The notes: generated by a model from the letters alone, not told the origin. Counted from the first letter of the stretch, positions 1-7,609 are shown. The stretch is 24,073 bases of DNA from an uncultured Bacteroidales bacterium (GCA_902489445.1 CABTZX010000026.1:1-24073); one strand, 5' to 3'. Numbers and translations: made by a program.

Positions 1-342
1 ACGCTCATTCCGCGCCTCTTTTTTGTTGCTCTCTTTTTTCATAGTAGCTTATATATACCTTGCCTCTTTCTTGTTGTCCTTTCTTTTCTAGTTGCTCGTT
101 TTACACTGTTCATTGCTCCCTATCCTTTGCGGCATTTCTGCGACTTTTCCGCTACTACTGCCTTCGTTGTTCTATTGGAAATTAGTGGATTTGCTGTCCT
201 CGCTGGTTCCGGGATAACTAGAGCTATACTATAGGCATTTTTCGCTCTTCTTTTAAAGAATACAGTAGGTCACTTATATGGGCAGATGCGGATGTTTCAT
301 ATTTCTGTATTCTCCTTTTTCGTACTATTGATTGAAAATGGG
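1..342. other. Gene-free pyrimidine-rich stretch upstream of pepE
   Basis: I see no convincing gene on either strand. The first 150 bases are rich in T and C with repeated words: GTTGCT at 25 and 91, exactly 66 bases apart (three times 22), a related TTGCTC at 113, and CCTCTTT at 15 and 63. This may be a decayed member of the 22-bp repeat arrays seen elsewhere in the window, but the match is too weak to call. The right part leads into the pepE promoter. Confidence 0.4.
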
Positions 343-350
343 TACATTTG
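343..350 (+). promoter_or_regulatory. Bacteroidota-type -7 box upstream of pepE
   Basis: TACATTTG matches the Bacteroidota -7 consensus TAnnTTTG and ends 28 bases before the pepE start codon. A T-rich stretch at 315-320 lies at roughly the right distance for a weak -33 element. Inferred from the motif and its position only. Confidence 0.5.
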
Positions 351-378
351 TCCATAGAAACAAGCAGAAAAGTGTATT

Positions 379-1089
379 ATGAAACTTCTTTTGATCAGCA
401 ATTCAGCCAGTCCCGGCGAGAGATATCTGGAAAAAGCCGCGGCCGATTTGGCACAACACCTTGGTAAAGCGGGGAAAAATACCCTGTTGATCCCCTTCGC
501 AGCAGTAACCTATTCCTTTGACGAATACGTTGAAAAAGTGAATACGGCTCTGTCTGACTACCACATACAGGTAACCGGAATTCATTCTTATCCTGATCCC
601 ATTGCAGCGGTAAACCGTGCGGAAGCCATCTTGGTAGGTGGCGGAAATACATTCCAACTTATCAAAATGATGCAGGAGCAGGGACTTATCCGAGCTATTC
701 GTGAGCGTGTTTTATATGGAGGAGTACCCTATGCGGGCTGGAGTGCCGGAAGTAACGTTGCATGTCCGACCATTTGCACCACAAATGATATGCCGGTTGT
801 GGAGCCTCAATCCTTTGAAGCATTTGGATTTGTACCCTATCAAATTAATCCACACTACTTGGATGCGCATCCCGAAGGGCATGGAGGCGAAACGAGAGAG
901 CAACGAATTCTTGAGTATATTGCTGCAAATCCAGGGCGATATGTGGTTGGTTTGCGCGAAGGATGCCGCCTTTTTGTTGACGACAAGAGAACACGCCTCG
1001 TAGGAGACAAACCGGCACGAATATTTAAATATGGAGAAGCACCACGAGAAGTTGCCCCCGGAGCATCGTTAGATTTCCTCTATCAATAG
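379..1089 (+). CDS. pepE: Dipeptidase E (alpha-aspartyl dipeptidase, peptidase family S51)
   Basis: A 236-residue cytoplasmic serine peptidase that would hydrolyse dipeptides with N-terminal aspartate, fitting an organism that lives on peptides. The nucleophile elbow GWSAGSN puts the catalytic serine at residue 122. The histidine of NPHY (residue 159) and the glutamate of GLREGC (residue 194) occupy the positions expected from the Salmonella PepE active site. A glycine-rich GGGNTFQL loop at about 87-94 is also typical. The length is close to that of the family (about 230 residues) and the frame is intact. The start ATG at 379 begins with MKLLLISNS, the normal N-terminal strand. The gene stands alone, with its own -7 box upstream and a hairpin terminator downstream, convergent with the glycosyltransferase cluster. 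Confidence 0.93.
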   Translation: MKLLLISNSASPGERYLEKAAADLAQHLGKAGKNTLLIPFAAVTYSFDEYVEKVNTALSDYHIQVTGIHSYPDPIAAVNRAEAILVGGGNTFQLIKMMQEQGLIRAIRERVLYGGVPYAGWSAGSNVACPTICTTNDMPVVEPQSFEAFGFVPYQINPHYLDAHPEGHGGETREQRILEYIAANPGRYVVGLREGCRLFVDDKRTRLVGDKPARIFKYGEAPREVAPGASLDFLYQ

Positions 1090-1126
1090 CAGATAACCTT
1101 TCATTAGCATAAACAGACTAATAAAC

Positions 1127-1155
1127 GGGGAGTTTTACGAGCAGTGAAACTCCCC
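1127..1155. terminator. Hairpin between convergent pepE and glycosyltransferase genes
   Basis: GGGGAGTTT at 1127-1135 pairs perfectly with AAACTCCCC at 1147-1155 around an 11-base loop. On the plus strand it is followed by a weak AATTGTATTG tract. On the minus strand it is followed by GTTTATT. It lies 38 bases after the pepE stop and is placed to stop transcripts from both sides. No long U-tract is present, so efficiency is uncertain. Confidence 0.6.
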
Positions 1156-1302
1156 AATTGTATTGAAGCTAATTGATCAAAATATTGGGAAGATCCTCAT
1201 TTTGTGCAGAAGATCACCCTCCTCTGCAGCCTGCTTCTCCACGAAATATCCATACCAATCGGATTCTTTTGAGTTAGTATAGTTACAGTTTGAAAGAAGC
1301 GT

Positions 1303-2529
1303 TCAAATAAGGGAGGCGTAAAGATCGATGTAGGCTTGGGCTATGCGGTCCGGGTGATAGCGGTGTTCAGCGTTTTGGTGCAGAGCTTCGCGATCAAGCG
1401 AGTCGTTCTTTTCGAGCAGATCAGCTATAGCTTGTGCTGCAACCCGGCAATCGAAAGGCGGGACCAGACGTCCGGCTTGGGGCGAATCAATTATCTCCGG
1501 TATGCCGCCTACCGCAAAAGCCACCGAAGGAGTTCCAGATAGTTGAGCCTCAATGATGGTATTGGGCAGATTTTCCTCCAATGAAGGCGTGAAGAAAAGA
1601 TCAGAGGCAGCATAGAGGAGATTCATCTGTTCAGAACGATTTACATATCCTGCAAAATGAATCTCAAAGCCGTTGAGGTCCTTCCGCAAAGTAGCTTCGT
1701 CTGCCTTACCAAAGACCATTATTCTGGGATGCGGAATGTTTTGCACCTGTTGTAACGCACGCATTGTTTCAATCAGCTGGAGGTAGCCTTTACGCGGATC
1801 TTGTGCATTTGCAGCACCAAAGAGGACTATGCTTCCATTTTCAGGTATTCCGAGCCTATTGCGCGCTTCCTTTTTGGGAAAAGGATGGAAAGAAACATCC
1901 GCTGCATTAGCAATGTGACGAACAAGGCAACCCGTCGTAAGCCTTGATTTCCGCGCCTCATCGGCTATCCAGCGGCTACAGCCTACAAAACAGGGCTTCG
2001 CTTGAGCGTATAAATCTGCCTTTCTACTGCCCATTCGATACGCCAAGCTACGGTGCTCAGCGTTCATCCATCCGTTAACATCGGGCGTATGGTGCGCAAC
2101 TGCGGTCACGGGCCAAAGGTCGTGAAGCGTCCAAACAAGTGGTTTGCCCAGTCCGGCTAATCTTTCCAAAGAAGCAATTGATAGAAAACCCTGATTAATC
2201 CAATGAAGATGAATAAGGTCGGGCTGTAAAGATTCTATACTTTTCCGCACGTCAAATCCTGCTACCGGGTAGGAAGTAGCAAAGAGCGTGTGATCAAGTT
2301 TCCTTCCATTACGGAGATAAGTTGCCCAAAGCTCCCTATACTTCCGTATACGCTTAGCCAGAGAAGATGGTTCCGAGATCAATGTATGTACAAAGGAATC
2401 CTCAGTTTGGCGGTTCAGTACCAATAGAGATGCATCCAATCCGCTTGCTCGTTGCGCCTCCGCCAAACGTTTTGCGGCGATGGCTGCTCCGCCCTTCGTC
2501 TCGGAAGTAGAAAGATGAACTACACGCAT
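1303..2529 (-). CDS. Glycosyltransferase, family GT4 (GT-B fold)
   Basis: From the ATG at 2529 this is a 408-residue retaining glycosyltransferase that probably adds a sugar to a surface polysaccharide or lipid-linked glycan. The N-terminal acceptor domain starts MRVVHLSTSETKGGA, with a glycine-rich loop and the DLIHLHW strand near residue 104-110 that is common in Bacteroidota GT4 enzymes. The C-terminal nucleotide-sugar domain carries EENLPNTIIEAQLSG, with the family E-x7-E pair at about residues 319 and 327. A GTG at 2547 in the same frame would add six residues, but the family N-terminus aligns at the ATG. It is the last gene of the minus-strand cluster, closely following the anti-sigma-like gene, so it is probably co-transcribed with the ECF module. 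The donor and acceptor are unknown. An open in-frame stretch follows its stop codon (see findings). Confidence 0.88.
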   Translation of the reverse strand: MRVVHLSTSETKGGAAIAAKRLAEAQRASGLDASLLVLNRQTEDSFVHTLISEPSSLAKRIRKYRELWATYLRNGRKLDHTLFATSYPVAGFDVRKSIESLQPDLIHLHWINQGFLSIASLERLAGLGKPLVWTLHDLWPVTAVAHHTPDVNGWMNAEHRSLAYRMGSRKADLYAQAKPCFVGCSRWIADEARKSRLTTGCLVRHIANAADVSFHPFPKKEARNRLGIPENGSIVLFGAANAQDPRKGYLQLIETMRALQQVQNIPHPRIMVFGKADEATLRKDLNGFEIHFAGYVNRSEQMNLLYAASDLFFTPSLEENLPNTIIEAQLSGTPSVAFAVGGIPEIIDSPQAGRLVPPFDCRVAAQAIADLLEKNDSLDREALHQNAEHRYHPDRIAQAYIDLYASLI

Positions 2530-2557
2530 TACAGAACTATCTACCACTTGTTAACGC

Positions 2558-3790
2558 TCAAAAATGTATCGATGGCGTAAATAGAACCCCGATCGAGAAT
2601 GTAAGCACAAGTGGATTTTGGTTGTAATAGCTCTTTAGCCGGCTCCCATCCTTAAAGTAATAGGATACAGAAGGCTCTGCGTAAAGCGATATATTGGGAG
2701 CAATGCGCACGGTAGCTCCGGCTCTGCCGTGTAACGACCAGCTCCAGGGCAAAACGCCGAGGGATTGTCCGCCTAAAGTAGCCGATACGGCCTTATCCAA
2801 TTCACCCGATGCACCCACGTATAAGCTTATCGCATTATTACTGTATGCCGTAAAGCGTACGCCCAAAGGTACGCCTATATAGTGCAGATTCTGGTGACGG
2901 ATCTGTGGCTTATTGCTTTCTTCATAGGTTGCTTTGCTGTGCAAATAGCTGTAATTGATACCGGTTTCAATGCCAACGCGACTCTGTTCTATGTTTATCA
3001 ACACATTAACCCCAAGCTTGAGGGGAATATCGTGCCGGAATTCAGCCCGATCATAAAGGAAAGCGGAGCCACCATCATCATCGAAAGTTAGTTTGGGCAC
3101 CGTTGCTTTACGCAATTTCATACCGCCAACGATATCGGAAGTGCCAATTGACCGGCCTCCGCCGGCGTATGCCAATAGGGAACAATCGCCAAAAGCACCA
3201 TTGTTATCGCTTTTTGAACGGAAGGAAGCGTAGTCAGCCCCCAGAGGAGACGGCCCGACAAGATCAGCTTTATCCGTTTCATCTATACCTTTTTCTATAG
3301 GAACAGAGTCCAATTTCTGTAGCTCATTATCATCCGTCGCTGCAATATCTTGTGTCTCGGCTGGGTCAACTATCGTTACATCCTTCACGATAGTACCATG
3401 TACCGGAACTGCTTTGGGCTCAGAATGCCGAGCAGTTGCAGTTGTCACGTTGTCAACTACCGCAGACGGTTCCGTTACAGCAGCAACACATCCGGATGGT
3501 TGCTCTTTACTTTCCGTTATCTCTGCAATATCATTCGGTGCGGAATGACGCAGCTCTGGTACAAGGAAGAGCGCTATTACCATAGCTGCGGCTACAGCCG
3601 TGGCACGCATCCATAGGATATAGAACGGAGTTGCGCGCTTAGTTTCCTTTTTTGTTTCCATCGTTTCGGATATACGAAGCCAAACTTCATCCAGTTCCTC
3701 CCGAATATTTTCTCCGGAAGGAGCCCCGAGCCGCTCGCGCAACAATCGGTCGATGCGTTCTTCTTGTCCGTTATCCTTATTATACTTCAT
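2558..3790 (-). CDS. Anti-sigma-like single-pass membrane protein with C-terminal outer-membrane beta-barrel-type domain
   Basis: A 410-residue protein in three parts. Residues 1-55 are charged and helical, as in the cytoplasmic sigma-binding part of anti-sigma factors. Residues 57-78 form one hydrophobic membrane segment preceded by basic residues. Residues 80-245 are a low-complexity, acidic linker. From about 250 to 410 alternating strands rich in glycine and aromatics resemble a small outer-membrane beta-barrel of the OmpA/PorT-like type, ending in phenylalanine. Its ATG lies inside the end of the ECF sigma gene (11-base overlap), which strongly suggests translational coupling and that it controls that sigma factor. 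The combined topology is odd: an inner-membrane anchor with a barrel-like tail. Proteins of this layout are annotated in Bacteroidales as outer-membrane beta-barrel proteins next to sigma factors, but I do not know a proven mechanism. Confidence 0.75.
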   Translation of the reverse strand: MKYNKDNGQEERIDRLLRERLGAPSGENIREELDEVWLRISETMETKKETKRATPFYILWMRATAVAAAMVIALFLVPELRHSAPNDIAEITESKEQPSGCVAAVTEPSAVVDNVTTATARHSEPKAVPVHGTIVKDVTIVDPAETQDIAATDDNELQKLDSVPIEKGIDETDKADLVGPSPLGADYASFRSKSDNNGAFGDCSLLAYAGGGRSIGTSDIVGGMKLRKATVPKLTFDDDGGSAFLYDRAEFRHDIPLKLGVNVLINIEQSRVGIETGINYSYLHSKATYEESNKPQIRHQNLHYIGVPLGVRFTAYSNNAISLYVGASGELDKAVSATLGGQSLGVLPWSWSLHGRAGATVRIAPNISLYAEPSVSYYFKDGSRLKSYYNQNPLVLTFSIGVLFTPSIHF

Positions 3791-4340
3791 GCGTTTTGTA
3801 CCAATTCTTTATCCCTGCTGCCAAACGACGCTTTGCTCGTGCCAATTGGCTTGAGCTACTCTTTTCGTTGATTCCCAGCAGCTCGGCTATTTGTTTATGG
3901 TTCATTTCCTCAACCACATATAGGTTGAATACCACCCGATATCCTTCAGGAAGAGCGGAAATCAGTTTGTTCAGTACCTCCTGAGGTATGCCGGTTGCTT
4001 CATCTTCCTCAATATCCGTCCATTCGTATCCTTCACCGGCCGTTTCCTTGTCAAGTGGCACTATAGTTATCTGCTTAGCTTTGCGCAACCGCATCAGCGA
4101 TTCATTGATGAATAAGCGTGATAGCCATGAGCGAAGCGATCCCTCTCCGCGATACTCATACTTGCTTATTTGCTCGTAAGTGTGAATAAAGGCATCGTGA
4201 AGTACATCCTTGGCGGTTTCTCTATCGGATATGTAGCGCATAATCAACTGATATAAGCCCGGAGCGTAGCGGCGGTACAACTCACCGAAAGCCTCCTTGC
4301 TGCCTTTCTTGATTCGTTCGCTCAGCTCACGCTCACTCAC
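3780..4340 (-). CDS. ECF-type RNA polymerase sigma factor (sigma-70 family)
   Basis: A 186-residue extracytoplasmic-function sigma factor. Region 2 spans about residues 18-88, with the core-binding and -10-recognising stretch containing DVLHDAFIHTYEQISKYEYRG and RSWLSRLFINESLMRLRK. Region 4 spans about 122-175, with the helix-turn-helix HKQIAELLGINEKSSSSQL. An acidic linker (residues 105-115) joins them. The start is GTG at 4340, two bases after the stop of the upstream lipoprotein gene, so the two are almost certainly on one message. The downstream anti-sigma-like gene overlaps it by 11 bases. The likely role is switching on envelope genes in response to a signal sensed by the membrane partner. 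Targets are not visible in the window. The length and both domains are normal. Confidence 0.93.
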   Translation of the reverse strand: MSERELSERIKKGSKEAFGELYRRYAPGLYQLIMRYISDRETAKDVLHDAFIHTYEQISKYEYRGEGSLRSWLSRLFINESLMRLRKAKQITIVPLDKETAGEGYEWTDIEEDEATGIPQEVLNKLISALPEGYRVVFNLYVVEEMNHKQIAELLGINEKSSSSQLARAKRRLAAGIKNWYKTHEV

Positions 4341-4342
4341 TG

Positions 4343-5365
4343 CTACTCTTCGGGGATCTCTATTATTATGCCATTGCGAAAGTAGCTAATATTTCTGTCA
4401 CTATACTCGTTTTTGTCCGTACCTTTCACGGAAAGGAAGGGCGTTCCGTCCGAACTACGGCTGAAGTTAACCGAGAAGACGGCGCGCTTCCCTTCGGGAT
4501 AATGGATCGTGAGCGTTTCTTCTTTGAGCGTTTCTTCGGGAAGCGGACCAAAGCCCAAATAGAAGAATCGGCTATAACTTGGATAAGTTAGAAATCGACT
4601 CGTGCCGTAATAGAAATGCGGGTCCGTGACATTTAGGTCGATTGGAGCCCCATATGGACGATGCTCCAGAGCCAACTCTTTACCACGCCACTCAGCTTTG
4701 AAGAGAGGTTCAAGCGATTTATTCAAAACCTTGTCCGTTGCGGACGGCTCCATTCCTATAAGCTTTTCCACTTTTGAGTTAATAAAGTGGAAGTAAATAG
4801 TCTGCGGTGCGGGTGTACGATCCGCCGGTCGGTATCCGCTCCGCTCTATTTCCTCGTCACTCAATACAATAGTAAATTCGTATTCGTTACCCGGCATTAC
4901 CTTTTTGCCGTCCACAAACAGCCTGGTAATGAAGCGGTGCGCATCCGATACGTAGTGCTGAAACTCTATCTTACGACTTATTCCTCCGGGGAAGCGTAAC
5001 GTCATATGTTGTGTTTGGGAATAGTTCGGCTGAAGCTCTCCCAGAACCAGCGAATAGTGATCCGAACCTTGCTTTGATACGTATAAGGCGTGATAACCCT
5101 CTATCATAGCACGCAGATTGCTTCGTGCAGGTTCTCCCTCGCAGTAGAGTGTTTCGTCGCCCCATTCCAAGCTCACTTGGCTTAAAAAGGCTTCTCCCTG
5201 CTTGGTATCCGGTAGGATTAGTGAATGCCCCTCGCGGTCGGTTACATCGATCTTTAAGGATATATTGGCGTAATCCCAGATCATCCCGCTACCGGAGGAA
5301 CATGCACTAATCGCGACCACAAACAGGAGTAAGAACAAATACTGTGTCGTATATTTTAATTTCAT
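4343..5365 (-). CDS. Putative lipoprotein of unknown function, first gene of the ECF sigma cluster
   Basis: From the ATG at 5365 this is a 340-residue secreted lipoprotein. The basic N-terminus, hydrophobic core LFLLLFVVA and lipobox ISAC put the lipidated cysteine at residue 22, followed by SSGSG. A GTG at 5413 in frame would place 16 extra residues before the signal peptide and is rejected. The rest is beta-rich with many aromatic residues and no motif I recognise; the general look recalls fimbrillin-like or carbohydrate-binding surface lipoproteins, but that is only a resemblance. It sits two bases before the ECF sigma gene, so it may be a sensor, a regulated partner, or simply co-expressed. 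I found no clear TAnnTTTG promoter upstream on the minus strand. Confidence 0.8.
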   Translation of the reverse strand: MKLKYTTQYLFLLLFVVAISACSSGSGMIWDYANISLKIDVTDREGHSLILPDTKQGEAFLSQVSLEWGDETLYCEGEPARSNLRAMIEGYHALYVSKQGSDHYSLVLGELQPNYSQTQHMTLRFPGGISRKIEFQHYVSDAHRFITRLFVDGKKVMPGNEYEFTIVLSDEEIERSGYRPADRTPAPQTIYFHFINSKVEKLIGMEPSATDKVLNKSLEPLFKAEWRGKELALEHRPYGAPIDLNVTDPHFYYGTSRFLTYPSYSRFFYLGFGPLPEETLKEETLTIHYPEGKRAVFSVNFSRSSDGTPFLSVKGTDKNEYSDRNISYFRNGIIIEIPEE

Positions 5366-5413
5366 GTGTTGGTGTGTCGGGTCTAAACTATCATTCTTTT
5401 TACCTGCCTTCAC

Positions 5414-5840
5414 TTAGATAATGCACAACAACCGAAAATACTGCACGCACTCCCATCTTTTTCTCAAAAAAGACCATATCACATAGAAAAACCATAGAGA
5501 CGAACCACTCACTCTCCCCGAGAAACGAAGCACCTATTCCGAGAAACTCTGATACCCTTCTACGAACATACCGCTCGCGCTACCTTTCACTTCCTCTACA
5601 CATACGCGTCTTTACCCACCAACCCACGCACTTGTCCCCTCACTTCTCCCTACCAACACGCCAACCGCTGCGCACATTCACACTCATTCATCCCTGCATT
5701 TCCCTCTTTTTCATAGAAGCCGCTCCGGCTTTAGCACACTTGCACCATCAGTCCTCCACACCTGCGCACCCACCGCAGTGCACCTTCGCCTACCAACTCA
5801 CGCAAGCACCACACCACACCTGCCCACATTCGCCCTCTTT
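5414..5840. other. Gene-free C-rich stretch, probably decayed 22-bp repeats
   Basis: No gene is supported on either strand; the one long open frame here is low-complexity and continues into the repeats. The plus strand is very rich in C and T, with repeated CGCAC, CACTT, CACCC and CTCAC words that closely resemble the family E units at 23747-23899. Adjacent 22-base blocks starting at 5731 and 5753 share a CACAC-TGC-C pattern in register with the clear array from 5841. GCACTT at 5628 and GCACATT at 5672 are 44 bases apart. I infer a degenerate extension of the array to about 5627. Confidence 0.45.
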
Positions 5841-6104
5841 GCTACGGAGGAATCGGAGCGTTTGTCCCATACAAACGGATCGTTGCTCCCATGCTGTCCG
5901 AGCGTTTCTACGGAGGTATCCAGGAAAAGTCTATAGGGTATCCGAGAAAAGTCTATAGAGTTTTTCCAGAAAGTCTATAGAGTATTTTCAAAAAGTCTAT
6001 AGAGTATTTTCCGAAAGTCTATAGACTTTTCTCAGACCGCACCATACATCCGCTCCGTTTCCTCCCATCCTCTGCTCCGAAAGTACCATACAAACGCTTC
6101 GCAT
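5841..6104 (+). repeat. 22-bp tandem array, family A (locus 1)
   Basis: Twelve consecutive blocks begin at 5841, 5863, 5885, 5907, 5929, 5951, 5973, 5995, 6017, 6039, 6061 and 6083, exactly 22 bases apart with no indel. Blocks 1-3 end in CGTT and carry CGGAGCGTT or CTCCCAT cores. Blocks at 5929 to 6017 start with GTCTATAG, usually followed by RGTNTTTNC and a GAAA-like end. Blocks at 6039, 6061 and 6083 share GCTCCG/GCTTCG at 6052, 6074 and 6096. The block at 6017 forms a perfect 16-base palindrome AAAGTCTATAGACTTT at 6014-6029. The array ends over 100 bases before the promoter at 6233. The same order of units recurs at 23942-24073. Confidence 0.9.
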
Positions 6105-6232
6105 CTTCGGTAGAAAAAGAAATAAAGGTGCGCAGGTGGTGGGGCGACTTGTCGGTAGTAACAAGGAAAAAGTATGGATGATTGGGAACGGCTCGGAGAG
6201 GAATGAGAAAGGCAGGTATGCTTATTTTTCAG

Positions 6233-6240
6233 TAACTTTG
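6233..6240 (+). promoter_or_regulatory. Bacteroidota-type -7 box upstream of the DUF721 gene
   Basis: TAACTTTG fits TAnnTTTG and ends 19 bases before the ATG at 6260. No good TTTG -33 element is visible; a TTTTTC run at 6225-6230 is too close. If the box is used, transcription would start at about 6245-6248, giving a very short leader. Confidence 0.6.
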
Positions 6241-6246
6241 GCACCG

Positions 6247-6254
6247 AAGGAGGT
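6247..6254 (+). promoter_or_regulatory. Full-length Shine-Dalgarno sequence of the DUF721 gene
   Basis: AAGGAGGT is a complete match to the anti-Shine-Dalgarno sequence and ends five bases before the ATG at 6260, fixing this start. Such a strong site is unusual for Bacteroidota, where most genes here show only A-rich upstream regions. Confidence 0.6.
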
Positions 6255-6259
6255 AACTT

Positions 6260-6550
6260 ATGAGGCGAAATCCGGTTGTTCCTATTTCCGATGCCGTCAA
6301 CGGATGGCTTGCGCGTCGCCCCTACCTGAGGGAGGGGTTGATGGAACAGCGTCTTATTGAGGTGTTCAGTGAGAGCATTACTCCGGTAAAACGCTATGTT
6401 ACATCGGTAGAGTGCCGTAGACGCATTCTGTTCGTACGTTTTTCCTCATCAGCGGTACGCGGAGAAATGAACAATCGTAAGAAGGAGCTCATCGCACTGA
6501 TCAATACACGATTAGCAAGTGATTACCTTATTGACATACATATGTCGTAA
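6260..6550 (+). CDS. DUF721 (DciA-like) domain protein
   Basis: A small 96-residue protein that consists almost entirely of one DUF721 domain. The helical first part (residues 8-45) is followed by the hallmark strand-helix unit: RRRILFVRFSSSAVRGEMNN and KKELIALINTRLASDYLIDIHM, corresponding to the domain's L-V-SSA-R-EL and N-LG-D pattern. In other bacteria DUF721 proteins called DciA load the replicative helicase, and DciA is the ancestral loader. Whether this short version does so is inferred from family membership only. The start is well fixed by the full Shine-Dalgarno sequence five bases upstream and the -7 box at 6233. It is followed by a separate promoter for the next gene. Confidence 0.75.
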   Translation: MRRNPVVPISDAVNGWLARRPYLREGLMEQRLIEVFSESITPVKRYVTSVECRRRILFVRFSSSAVRGEMNNRKKELIALINTRLASDYLIDIHMS

Positions 6551-6562
6551 GGAAAGAATAGT

Positions 6563-6570
6563 TACCTTTG
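6563..6570 (+). promoter_or_regulatory. Bacteroidota-type -7 box upstream of the HU-like/SPOR gene
   Basis: TACCTTTG matches TAnnTTTG, lies 13 bases after the DUF721 stop and 36 bases before the ATG at 6606. It supports 6606 as the start, because the longer in-frame ATG at 6519 lies upstream of this box. Confidence 0.6.
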
Positions 6571-6605
6571 CCTGTGGTCGGAGAAAAAGAGAAAGAAGAA
6601 ACGTT

Positions 6606-7571
6606 ATGTCCCCTTTGTTCCATTATACCGAACAGCTGCTGGTAGCACACGATTGTGTTGTTATTCCCTCATTGGGAGCTGTTATTAAGGAGCCCGTAGC
6701 ACCTCGTTGCGATGAAAAGCTCGGATTGCTGTACCCATCGGAAGAGCGCTTTCATTTCAATAGTGCCCTCTCAGAGCGAGACGGGTTATTGGATCAGCGT
6801 TATTCGGAGGTATATGCTGTAAGCCGGAGGCGTGCGCAAATTCTGGTAGACAAGGAGGTTGAAGAGGCAAAACAGCAACTTTTGGAGCAGAAAGAGCTTG
6901 TGATGGGCAACATCGGGCGGATTGTGTTACAAAGTAACGGTTCGATGGAGTTCTTTCCCAATGAGAACGCTTCGCTCTTTGGCGTGGGGCGCGGAGCTTC
7001 GTACGGACTTTTACCGGTTCCGTACGATAGAAGTGCTCAGAAAGCGGAAGTACTTTCCCTCGCTACTCTTCAAAAACAGAAGAAAAGTTCAGTTTTGCTC
7101 CGTATGGGACGCGCATCTGCCGGTGTGGCAGCCGCTCTATTTCTATTGGTTTTTGCGCTTGTTCCGTTACTCTCTCCCTCTTCTGCATCGCGCTACAGTG
7201 CAGGGTTTGTGGCTCCCGGCGTAGAGAAGCCTGCGCAAGAAACGGTTGTTCGTGAGGAAAATACCGCTGAGCCCTCCGCCAAGGAGGAATCAATTGCGGC
7301 TCCTGTAGCCGTGGAACAAGCTCCGCGATACTATGTAGTGATCGCTTCCTTCGCTACGGAGACGACATGCCAGAAGTACATTGCTACGCAACAAGGGCGC
7401 TTTTTTGCCGAAACTATCGGCATGTTGCCCAAAGGCAAGCACATTTTTGTGTACAGCAACGGCTTTGCTACGCTGGAAGAAGCCAATGCTGCCCGGCTCG
7501 AAGTGGTACGGGCTTATCCTAAAGAGCACGCCTCTGCGTGGGTCTTTGATGCCTCTACGCTTGCCAAATAA
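6606..7571 (+). CDS. HU/CCDC81-like domain plus SPOR domain membrane protein
   Basis: A 321-residue single-pass protein. Residues 1-130 resemble the HU/CCDC81-like domains found in Bacteroidota: an N-terminal helix with HYTEQLLVAHDCVVIPSLGAV, then an extended strand-helix region ending in a VMGNIGRIVLQSNGSMEFFP stretch. A membrane segment lies at about 170-190 (AGVAAALFLLVFALVPLL), followed by a proline- and glutamate-rich linker. The C-terminal 80 residues form a SPOR domain beginning YYVVIASFATETTCQKYI, which in this superfamily binds denuded peptidoglycan at the division septum. The expected topology is HU-like part in the cytoplasm and SPOR in the periplasm, suggesting a link between DNA or nucleoid and septum, but this is inference. 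The ATG at 6519 would add 29 basic residues and overlap the upstream gene; the -7 box at 6563 argues against it. Confidence 0.82.
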   Translation: MSPLFHYTEQLLVAHDCVVIPSLGAVIKEPVAPRCDEKLGLLYPSEERFHFNSALSERDGLLDQRYSEVYAVSRRRAQILVDKEVEEAKQQLLEQKELVMGNIGRIVLQSNGSMEFFPNENASLFGVGRGASYGLLPVPYDRSAQKAEVLSLATLQKQKKSSVLLRMGRASAGVAAALFLLVFALVPLLSPSSASRYSAGFVAPGVEKPAQETVVREENTAEPSAKEESIAAPVAVEQAPRYYVVIASFATETTCQKYIATQQGRFFAETIGMLPKGKHIFVYSNGFATLEEANAARLEVVRAYPKEHASAWVFDASTLAK

Positions 7572-7609
7572 TACTTTTCGGAAGAATCATCCGCTTATAA
7601 GCGCTCCAT

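Noticed and set aside
1..150. 22-bp array upstream of pepE
   Set aside because: GTTGCT words 66 bases apart are suggestive, but other repeated words are 48 bases apart, so no clear register is supported.
5366..5413. GTG start at 5413 for the lipoprotein
   Set aside because: It would put 16 charged residues before a perfect lipoprotein signal peptide that starts at the ATG at 5365.
5632..5958. Open frame of 108 codons in the C-rich gap, plus strand
   Set aside because: It begins at a TTG, has low-complexity His/Pro/Ser-rich composition and runs into 22-bp repeats, where a 22-base unit shifts frame each copy. No promoter or ribosome site is seen.
5841..6126. Insertion sequence or full MITE at family A
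   Set aside because: No transposase, no terminal inverted repeats and no target-site duplication could be found by eye; the element idea is kept only as a hypothesis.
6519..6605. N-terminal extension of the HU-like/SPOR protein from ATG 6519
   Set aside because: It overlaps the DUF721 gene, precedes the -7 box at 6563 and encodes an unconserved basic stretch.
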